Shown piece after piece: positions 32,497-37,865 of a stretch of 37,865 nucleotides of DNA. This stretch comes from JBEBGV01 sp040081265 (lineage in GTDB: Bacteria > Acidobacteriota > Vicinamibacteria > Vicinamibacterales > UBA2999). The stretch lies in assembly GCA_040081265.1 (NCBI GenBank), contig JBEBGV010000046.1:1-37865 (forward strand), read 5' to 3'. The position numbers and the translations under genes were made by a program. Position 1 is the stretch's first letter, and each line of letters begins with the position of its first letter. The notes under the pieces are model-generated. The model made no database searches, was not told where the DNA came from, and worked only from the letters and a program-made list of their open reading frames with translations.

Positions 32497-33849
32497 TCAT
32501 ACGACGATACGCGCCGCCGGCGCGCGCTCGTGGAAGAGCTCGGTGACCTTGAGGAGCGCCTGCTCGAGACCGGCCCGCGTGCGCGGCGTACCAAGACAGA
32601 GACGCACCGCGCCCGGATGCGGGTCGGCTACAGCAAACTCCCGCGATCCGTTGATCAGCACACCTCGTGCCCGCAGTTCCGCCGTAAATCCGTCGGGAGA
32701 CCATCGTTGCGGCAGGTGCATCCAGATGTGCGTGCTCGAGGGATGGGTCTGCAGCCGCAACCCGGTCAGCAGCCGCCTGGCAATCGCCTGCCGCGCCGCC
32801 ATCTCGTGGCACTTCCATTCGGCGATTCGCGCCGCGGTCCCGTCTTCCATCCAGCCGCAAAACAGATCGCCACCAATCGGGGAGGTCATGATCATCGTCG
32901 CGTGCACGGCAGCGCTCAGCTTCTCGACGAAGGTCTGCGGAGCAGCCACGCACCCCAGGCGGATGCCGGGGAACAGGCTCTTCGAGACACTGGTGACAAA
33001 GAGCGTCCGTTCCGGGAGCAGCGTCGCCAGTGGCGTTCGCTCGGGCGACAGGAAGCCGTACACATCGTCCTCGACGACGGTCAGGCGATGACGTTCGGCG
33101 ACCGCGGCGATCTGTCGCCGGCGGCGCTCGGACATGATGGCTGAGGTGGGATTCTGAAGCCTCGGCATGCAATACAGGACGCGCGCGCGTGACGCGCGGC
33201 AGATGGCGTCCAGCGCGTCCGGCTTGAGACCCTCCCCATCCATAGGCACCCCGCGCAGCTTCAGGTGCATCTGCTGAGCGAGCGAACGCATGCCCGAGTA
33301 GGTGAGTTCCTCGACCAGGACCGTGTCGCCAGGCTGGGTCACGACGGCAAACGCGGCGTGCATGGCGTGCTGGGCTCCCGCCGTCAAGACAATCCGGTCG
33401 GCGGCAACAGGCATCCCCAGCCGGTCCAGCCAGCCTGCCATGGCTTCACGGTGCCGAGGGTGACCGGGGGGACGGGCGTATCCGAGGAGTTCGCTCCAGG
33501 GGAGCGCACGGCGCTGGAAGACCCGCGACTCCAGCGCCGCCACCTCCCGGTCGGGCATCAGGATATTGACGCTCATATCGATCACGTGTCCTGCGTCCTC
33601 TTCCGGCTCGCCCCGGATGAAGGTGCCGCGGCCCACGTGGCCGGATGTGAGGCCCCGCCGGGCCGCTTCCACATACGCACGGGTGACCGTGGTCACCGTG
33701 ACCCCCAGGTGGTCGGCCAGGTCGCGATGGGGGGGAAGCCGGACTCCGGCCCGAAGCAGCCCCTTCTGGACGTCCTCGTCGATGGCGTTGGCGATTGCCC
33801 GGTAGACAGGGCCAGGGCGACCCTCGATGTTCGGGAGCCACATTGTCAT
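32497..33849 (-). CDS. MocR/GntR-family PLP-dependent transcription regulator
   Basis: A 450-residue fusion. An N-terminal GntR winged helix (about 13-78: GPVYRAIANAIDEDVQKG, LPPHRDLADHLGVTVTTVTRAY, GRGTFI) is joined to a class-I aminotransferase-like domain. The PLP lysine is Lys290 in TSVSKSLFPG; Asn233 in LQNPTS and Asp-Asp at 261-262 fit cofactor contacts. MocR proteins usually sense an amine, vitamin or PLP and control an adjacent or divergent gene. Here the divergent neighbour is htpX. I start it at ATG 33849 just past its promoter; longer versions are open upstream but would include the promoter. ATG 33843 is also possible. Confidence 0.9.
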   Translation of the reverse strand: MTMWLPNIEGRPGPVYRAIANAIDEDVQKGLLRAGVRLPPHRDLADHLGVTVTTVTRAYVEAARRGLTSGHVGRGTFIRGEPEEDAGHVIDMSVNILMPDREVAALESRVFQRRALPWSELLGYARPPGHPRHREAMAGWLDRLGMPVAADRIVLTAGAQHAMHAAFAVVTQPGDTVLVEELTYSGMRSLAQQMHLKLRGVPMDGEGLKPDALDAICRASRARVLYCMPRLQNPTSAIMSERRRRQIAAVAERHRLTVVEDDVYGFLSPERTPLATLLPERTLFVTSVSKSLFPGIRLGCVAAPQTFVEKLSAAVHATMIMTSPIGGDLFCGWMEDGTAARIAEWKCHEMAARQAIARRLLTGLRLQTHPSSTHIWMHLPQRWSPDGFTAELRARGVLINGSREFAVADPHPGAVRLCLGTPRTRAGLEQALLKVTELFHERAPAARIVV

Positions 33850-33854
33850 GCTTG

Positions 33855-33886
33855 GCAATATAGGAATTGCGACCATGGCAATGCAA
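33855..33886 (-). promoter_or_regulatory. mocR promoter overlapped by three GCAAT/ATTGC half-sites
   Basis: On the minus strand, TTGCAT (33881-33886), an 18-base spacer and TATATT (33857-33862) form a promoter whose start falls at about the ATG. GCAAT (33855-33859), ATTGC (33866-33870) and GCAAT (33878-33882) are spaced 11 and 12 bases, alternating in direction and lying across the promoter. This is a likely autoregulatory operator. Confidence 0.55.
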
Positions 33887-33999
33887 CGCGAATCCCTAAT
33901 GCAACCGCTACAATGCGCCCGCTGCACACCTCGGCACCGGCCAGCTCGAAACCACAGACGGGCGACCCTCGTCTTACCTTTGCTATCCTGAGAGGAGCC

Positions 34000-34860
34000 A
34001 TGGGCAAACGCATCTTCCTGTTCATCATCACCAACCTGCTGGTCGTCGCTACCGTCACCATCATCCTCAGCGTCCTGGGGGCCGACCAGTACTCCGGGGT
34101 CGGCGGACTGGCCGTCTTCTGCTTCGTCTGGGGCATGGCCGGTGCCTTCATCTCGCTGGCCATCTCGCGCTTCATGGCCAAGCGCGCCATGGGCGTCAAG
34201 CTGGTTGACGGGCAGACAGGGCGGGAGGAACTCGACTGGCTGTACGCCACGGTTGCCCGGCTGACTCAGCAGGCCAACCTGCCGATGCCCGAGGTGGGCT
34301 TCTACGAGTCGGCCGAGGTGAACGCCTTCGCGACCGGGCCGTCGAAGAGCCGAAGCCTGGTGGCAGTGTCCTCAGGCCTGCTTCGCGGCATGCGCCGGGA
34401 CGAAGTCGAAGGCGTGCTTGCCCACGAGGTGGCGCACATCGCCAACGGCGACATGGTGACCATGACCCTCCTTCAAGGTGTCATCAACGCGTTTGTCATG
34501 TTCCTCGCTCGCCTGATCGTGATGGCGCTGCGTTCCAACTCGAGGGACGACCGCGGCTCGATGGGTGACTTCTTCATGGTGATGGCGCTGCAGATGGTGC
34601 TTGGCATCCTTGGCTCGTTCGTTACCGCCTGGTTCTCGCGGCAGCGCGAGTTCCGGGCCGATTATGGCGGGGCGCAACTGGCCGGACGTCCGCACATGAT
34701 TGCGGCGCTCAAGCGACTCGCCGCCAATCGCGAGCTCGTCGAGACCCAGCACACGGCGCTGGCCACCTTCAAGATCAGTGGCACCCGCAGCTGGATGGCT
34801 TTAATGTCGACTCACCCGCCGCTTGAAGATCGGATCGCGGCGCTGGAGCAGATGCATTAG
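34000..34860 (+). CDS. htpX: M48 membrane zinc metalloprotease HtpX
   Basis: A 286-residue inner-membrane protease of protein quality control. Two N-terminal transmembrane helices (IFLFIITNLLVVATVTIIL and LAVFCFVWGMAGAFISLAI) precede the zinc site LAHEVAHIANGDM (HExxH), and two more helices follow. The third zinc ligand is the Glu in REFRADYGGA, and NAFATGPSKSRSLVAVSSGLL is a family hallmark. It starts at ATG 34000 with AGGAG four bases upstream. The sulfurtransferase gene begins on the next base after its stop. Confidence 0.96.
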   Translation: MGKRIFLFIITNLLVVATVTIILSVLGADQYSGVGGLAVFCFVWGMAGAFISLAISRFMAKRAMGVKLVDGQTGREELDWLYATVARLTQQANLPMPEVGFYESAEVNAFATGPSKSRSLVAVSSGLLRGMRRDEVEGVLAHEVAHIANGDMVTMTLLQGVINAFVMFLARLIVMALRSNSRDDRGSMGDFFMVMALQMVLGILGSFVTAWFSRQREFRADYGGAQLAGRPHMIAALKRLAANRELVETQHTALATFKISGTRSWMALMSTHPPLEDRIAALEQMH

Positions 34861-35715
34861 GTGTTCACCACGCTCGTCTCCACCGCCCAGCTTGCCGAGC
34901 ATCTCGACACCTGGGCGGTGGTCGACTGCCGTTTCGATCTCAAGGATCTCGAGGCGGGCCGGACGGCCTATCTCACCGCTCACATTCCTGGCGCCGTCTA
35001 CGCCAGCCTGGCAGACGATCTCTCGGCCGCCCCTTCAGGCCTGAACGGGCGGCATCCCCTTCCGTCGGTCGACGCGATGACGGAGACCTTCTCGCTACTC
35101 GGCATGGCATCGGGCGCACAGGTGGTGGCGTACGACGAGAGCGACGGCATGTATGCCAGCCGTCTCTGGTGGCTGCTGCACTACTTGGGGCACGAGGCCG
35201 TCGCGGTGCTCGACGGCGGATTCGGCAAGTGGATGCGCGAGGGACGCTCGGTGCGCAGCGGGATCGAGAGCCGACCCCGCACCTCGTTCGTGCCTCGTGT
35301 GCGCACGACGTCGCTGGTCACCATTGACGAGATGGTATCGGGACGGGCTCAGACATCTCTGCTCATCGACGCGCGGGCGCCGGAGCGTTATGAGGGGCGC
35401 GTCGAGCCCCTCGATTCGGCCGCCGGTCACATTCCCGGCGCTGTGAATCGCTTCTTCAAAGACAACGTCACCGCCGACGGCACGATGCGCCAGCCCGACG
35501 AACTGCGGCGCGAGTTTTCGGCAGTCCTGCGAGGACGCGAGGCGAAGGACGCCGTGATGTATTGCGGTTCTGGCGTCACCGCCTGCCAGAACCTTCTGGC
35601 ACTCGAGCACGCAGGGATGGGCGGGATGCCCCTCTTTGTCGGGTCGTGGTCCGAGTGGTCGGCCGATCCGACCCGCCCCATCGAGACGGGACCGGCAAGG
35701 GACGATAGACAGTAG
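34861..35715 (+). CDS. sseA: Sulfurtransferase (3-mercaptopyruvate/thiosulfate type)
   Basis: A 284-residue protein with two rhodanese domains. The N-terminal domain (about 5-140) is the inactive one (VDCRFDLKDLEAGR, AHIPGAVYASL). The C-terminal domain has the active-site loop YCGSGVTACQN. CGSGVT is the form seen in 3-mercaptopyruvate sulfurtransferases, while thiosulfate enzymes usually have CRxGVT, so the former is favoured. It starts at GTG 34861, directly after the htpX stop with no gap, so translation is probably coupled. Confidence 0.92.
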   Translation: MFTTLVSTAQLAEHLDTWAVVDCRFDLKDLEAGRTAYLTAHIPGAVYASLADDLSAAPSGLNGRHPLPSVDAMTETFSLLGMASGAQVVAYDESDGMYASRLWWLLHYLGHEAVAVLDGGFGKWMREGRSVRSGIESRPRTSFVPRVRTTSLVTIDEMVSGRAQTSLLIDARAPERYEGRVEPLDSAAGHIPGAVNRFFKDNVTADGTMRQPDELRREFSAVLRGREAKDAVMYCGSGVTACQNLLALEHAGMGGMPLFVGSWSEWSADPTRPIETGPARDDRQ

Positions 35716-35749
35716 ACGGTCGGCAGTCGGCAGTAAGGCGAGCTCGCCT
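35705..35749. repeat. Seven-base-period tandem tract and palindrome after sseA
   Basis: From 35705 to 35739 the sequence runs in sevens: ATAGACA, GTAGACG, GTCGGCA, GTCGGCA, GTAAGGC. The tract starts in the last codons of sseA. A perfect 14-base palindrome, AGGCGAGCTCGCCT (35736-35749), follows, three bases before the stop of the convergent gene. It may form a shared end hairpin. Confidence 0.6.
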
Positions 35750-35751
35750 GG

Positions 35752-36180
35752 CTACCGACGCGGGTTGATCGTCATCGTAAACCCGTGCTGGTTCGGCGCC
35801 GCGTACTGGCGATGATGCTGAATCCTGCTGTAAGGAATGTTGACCAGGACATTCGCCGTGGGCTCGGGCTCCGGCATGATCGTAATGGTCGCTTCCTCGT
35901 GCGCCGAATCGATGGTGGCGGCGACCTCCGGTGTCGCGAAGCCGACGATGAACGTTTCCCCGCTGGCGGTCTTGTGGGTTTCGTAGCTGCGAAAGCGGCG
36001 AACGGCGAAGAGCGGTGCGTTCACCAGACCGGGTGAATAGGTGTAACCGTAGACGCCGCCGGCCAGCACGTTCACCCCGGTGCCTTCTTCACCCGACGAC
36101 ACGATCCTCAGCCCGCGCTCGGCCCTGAGCGCCTCCTGGTCCCTGGTCGCGACGGTATCGGAGTAGATGACTCGGCTCAT
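35752..36180 (-). CDS. Hypothetical protein
   Basis: A 142-residue soluble protein with no signal peptide or membrane segment. Segments: IVSSGEEGTGVNVLAGGVYGYTYSPGL split across 27-52, FAVRRFRSYETHKTASGETFIVGFATPEVA, then EATITIMPEPEPTANVLVNIPYSRI and a C-terminal NQHGFTMTINP. The mix of short strands suggests a beta-rich fold. I do not recognise the family. It has a perfect -10 TATAAT six bases before its ATG, so it is real and probably leaderless. Confidence 0.72.
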   Translation of the reverse strand: MSRVIYSDTVATRDQEALRAERGLRIVSSGEEGTGVNVLAGGVYGYTYSPGLVNAPLFAVRRFRSYETHKTASGETFIVGFATPEVAATIDSAHEEATITIMPEPEPTANVLVNIPYSRIQHHRQYAAPNQHGFTMTINPRR

Positions 36181-36186
36181 CCGGGC

Positions 36187-36192
36187 ATTATA
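36187..36192 (-). promoter_or_regulatory. -10 element TATAAT, six bases before ATG (leaderless mRNA)
   Basis: On the minus strand the consensus TATAAT is followed by GCCCGG and the ATG at 36180. The predicted transcription start falls on the start codon. The -35 is weak (GTTCCC at 17 bases). Confidence 0.65.
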
Positions 36193-36201
36193 GTGGACTG
36201 C

Positions 36202-36765
36202 CTACGCGGGAACACCGATCGGACAGGTCACGCCGGTGCCACCCAGGCCACAGTAACCCCCGGGGTTCTTCGACAGGTACTGCTGGTGATACTCCTCGGC
36301 GTAATAAAAGGGCGGCGCGATGGCAATCTCGGTCGTGATTCGCCCGAAACCGGACGCCGAGAGACGGTCCTGAAAGGCATCACGGGAAGAGTCGGCGGCC
36401 GCTTTCTGGTGAGGACTGGAACAGTAGATGGCCGACCGGTACTGGGTTCCAACGTCATTGCCCTGCCGCATCCCCTGGGTCGGGTCGTGATTTTCCCAGA
36501 AGACCTTGAGCATCGTCTCGTAGGAAGTCATCTTCGGATCGAAGACCACCAGCACCACCTCAGCATGTCCGGTCATGCCCGAGCACACGTCGCGGTAGGT
36601 GGGATTCGCTGGGGTTCCGCCCGCATACCCGACGGCCGTGGTGTAGACGCCGGGCGTCTGCCAGAACTTCCGTTCCGCGCCCCAGAAGCATCCCATGCCA
36701 AACACCGCCTGTTCGAGACCTGCGGGAAACGGTGGGAGCAGAGGGTGACCGTTCACATGATGCAT
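36202..36765 (-). CDS. msrA: Peptide-methionine (S)-S-oxide reductase
   Basis: Repairs methionine-S-sulfoxide in proteins. The 187-residue product has the active-site motif GMGCFWGAE (catalytic Cys in GCFWG), then GYAGGTPANPTY, GHAEVV and the segment HDPTQGMRQGNDVGTQYRS. Two C-terminal cysteines (GGYCGLGGTGVTCP) are likely recycling cysteines. AGGAGA lies 6 bases before ATG 36765. Typical length, no defects. Confidence 0.96.
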   Translation of the reverse strand: MHHVNGHPLLPPFPAGLEQAVFGMGCFWGAERKFWQTPGVYTTAVGYAGGTPANPTYRDVCSGMTGHAEVVLVVFDPKMTSYETMLKVFWENHDPTQGMRQGNDVGTQYRSAIYCSSPHQKAAADSSRDAFQDRLSASGFGRITTEIAIAPPFYYAEEYHQQYLSKNPGGYCGLGGTGVTCPIGVPA

Positions 36766-36799
36766 GCGCGTTCTCCTGATGACCGTCAGATTACCTCGA

Positions 36800-36805
36800 G
36801 ATAAT
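36800..36805 (+). promoter_or_regulatory. -10-like GATAAT, six bases before ATG (possible leaderless mRNA)
   Basis: GATAAT (36800-36805) is followed by TCTTCG and ATG 36812. It matches 5 of 6 consensus bases and the same spacing as at 30745 and 36187. Confidence 0.45.
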
Positions 36806-36811
36806 TCTTCG

Positions 36812-37765
36812 ATGCCGGCGCCCCCTGAAAGGGTTCAGTTCCTTGCCGATCGCGGGGACGGGCGGCTCCGGCTCGACCAGGCCATCCTGCGGCATCTCCG
36901 CGACGTCTCACCGCTCTCGCGCAATCGCGTCCAGGCCTGGATTGACGCCGCACTGGTGACCGTCGACGGCGTGGTCGCGAGGAAGGCATCGGCGGCACTC
37001 CGCGAGGGTGCTCTGGTCGAAGTCTCACTGCCCTCCGACGTTCATCGTCGTCAGCCACCGGCACCCGAGACTCGCGCACTGTCGGTGATTTTCGAAGACG
37101 ACGCACTGCTGGTCATCGACAAGCCGGCGGGCCTGGTTGTCCACCCGTCCTACAAACAGACCGCGGGCACGCTGTTGAACGCGATCCTGGGTCACCGCCG
37201 CACGCGAACCACCGAGCCCGGCATCGTGACGCGCCTGGACAAGCAGACATCGGGTCTCGTACTGGTGGCCGTCGCGCCTGAGGTGCATCGCATCATCCAG
37301 CGCGACATGGCGGCCGGGCTGGTGACCAAGGAATACCTGGCCGTCGTTGTCGGTTCTCCATCTCCACGGCAGGGAGCGATCCATGCCACGTTGAGCCGCG
37401 ACCCGACAGACCGTCGCAAGGTGGCAACAGCGCAGGACGGCATCTTCGCCACGACGCGATACGAAGTCGTGGCCTCTAACGCCTCCCGCTCCCTCGTTCG
37501 ATGCGAACTGGTGACCGGACGTACCCATCAGATCAGAGTCCACCTCGCCTCGCGCGGATGGCCACTGGTCGGTGATGCCGCGTACGGGACTCGCGACGGA
37601 GTACTCGGCGATCGGCAGGCTCTTCACGCGTGGCGGGTGCGGCTGCCCCACCCGCTCACGCGTGAACCATTGACGCTGGTCGCACCTCCGCCCGCGGACA
37701 TCGTCGCGACCGCCGCCGGGCTGTTTGATGCACTACCGGTGACGGGTCAGGCGTCGCTGACCTAG
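36812..37765 (+). CDS. rluD: RluA/RluD-family 23S rRNA pseudouridine synthase
   Basis: A 317-residue pseudouridine synthase. An S4 RNA-binding domain (about 15-75: RLDQAILRHL, SRNRVQAWIDAALVTVDG) precedes the catalytic domain with IDKPAGLVVHPS, the active-site GIVTRLDKQTSGLVL (catalytic Asp in RLD), TKEYLAVV and the TGRTHQIRVHLA segment. The architecture fits RluD, which modifies helix 69 of 23S rRNA, but RluA/RluC-type targets cannot be excluded. I start at ATG 36812 because the S4 domain begins soon after; the frame is open to 36764 within the msrA promoter region. A long hairpin follows 22 bases after the stop. Confidence 0.92.
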   Translation: MPAPPERVQFLADRGDGRLRLDQAILRHLRDVSPLSRNRVQAWIDAALVTVDGVVARKASAALREGALVEVSLPSDVHRRQPPAPETRALSVIFEDDALLVIDKPAGLVVHPSYKQTAGTLLNAILGHRRTRTTEPGIVTRLDKQTSGLVLVAVAPEVHRIIQRDMAAGLVTKEYLAVVVGSPSPRQGAIHATLSRDPTDRRKVATAQDGIFATTRYEVVASNASRSLVRCELVTGRTHQIRVHLASRGWPLVGDAAYGTRDGVLGDRQALHAWRVRLPHPLTREPLTLVAPPPADIVATAAGLFDALPVTGQASLT

Positions 37766-37786
37766 ATGTGAATGCTACACACGTTG

Positions 37787-37860
37787 TTCATTCGGGAGTC
37801 TCTGGAAACAATGGGGGTTACCACACCAACCCGTTGTTACTGGAGGGCCTCCCGAATGAG
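37787..37860 (+). promoter_or_regulatory. Long hairpin sequestering a ribosome binding site and start codon
   Basis: TCATTCGGGAG (37788-37798) is exactly complementary to CTCCCGAATGA (37849-37859), whose ATG is a start codon. Further in, TCTCT (37799-37803) can pair with GGAGG (37842-37846), the ribosome binding site. AACAATGGG (37807-37815) pairs with CCCGTTGTT (37830-37838), with one T-G wobble. The whole forms an almost continuous helix with a 14-base loop. It may also be an end repeat of an element lying beyond the edge. Confidence 0.6.
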
Positions 37861-37865
37861 AGTTC
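37856..37865 (+). CDS. Start of an unknown gene (first three codons only)
   Basis: ATG at 37856 is preceded by GGAGGG with eight bases of spacing, a good ribosome binding site. Only Met-Arg-Val and one base are inside the window, so nothing can be said about the product. Confidence 0.45.

Noticed and set aside
1..37865. CRISPR array, prophage or insertion sequence
   Set aside because: No spaced identical repeats, no transposase, integrase or phage structural gene was seen on either strand.

Overview
The window looks like a chromosomal segment of a GC-rich, Gram-negative bacterium, most likely an acidobacterium (Vicinamibacteria-like). Grounds: a large Oar-type outer-membrane receptor with an N-terminal carboxypeptidase-regulatory domain, many secreted Gram-negative-type proteins, operons with 1-4 base overlaps, and the mix of MocR, HtpX, HemQ and GT39/TPR proteins. 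This lineage call is inference, since no search could be run. No phage, transposase, CRISPR array, tRNA or rRNA was recognised.

Layout. 1-485 is the 5' part of an unknown gene reading off the left edge. 600-8202 is a divergent arginine-biosynthesis locus: argR, an ArgG C-terminal remnant and argH on the minus strand, argC-argB-argD-argJ-argF on the plus strand. They are separated by a short region holding a near-consensus promoter with an ARG box over its -10. 8214-10383 carries pxpA and an orphan DGQHR-domain gene, with a striking structured element (9061-9209) between them. 10537-15518 holds mostly minus-strand genes (DUF1624 membrane acyltransferase, OsmC, exported methyltransferase, RodZ-like HTH, HemQ, sirtuin) plus mgtC. 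15680-20901 has an orphan HPt protein, a secreted M14 peptidase, exonuclease III, and a CPXCG/YkgJ pair. 21015-28821 has a fatty-acid desaturase with a strong terminator, a two-component system, an Oar-like receptor interrupted by an in-frame TAG, and a GT39-like/TPR membrane protein. 28825-31971 has a GT-like/oxygenase gene pair divergent from a TIGR00300 (LOR/SDH) gene. 32024-37865 has an exported hypothetical, a MocR regulator, htpX, a sulfurtransferase, a hypothetical, msrA, an RluD-type pseudouridine synthase, and the first codons of a gene whose start is buried in a long hairpin.

How the genes work together. argJ recycles the acetyl group, so argC/B/D/J/F make citrulline from glutamate without a separate ArgA or ArgE. 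ArgH then splits argininosuccinate. The ATP-pyrophosphatase part of ArgG, needed between them, is absent here and must be encoded elsewhere. The histidine kinase and PhoB-like regulator lie directly upstream of the Oar-like receptor, whose promoter region carries five TCA-ended direct repeats at 10-11 base spacing, a plausible target of that regulator.

Most notable: (i) a predicted three-way-junction RNA of about 150 nt with a 13-bp perfect closing helix and a UUCG-capped arm, whose G-U pairs all favour plus-strand transcription; (ii) a near-continuous hairpin at the right edge sequestering a ribosome binding site and ATG; (iii) repeated -10-like hexamers six bases before start codons, suggesting leaderless mRNAs; (iv) seven-base-period tandem tracts next to stop codons.
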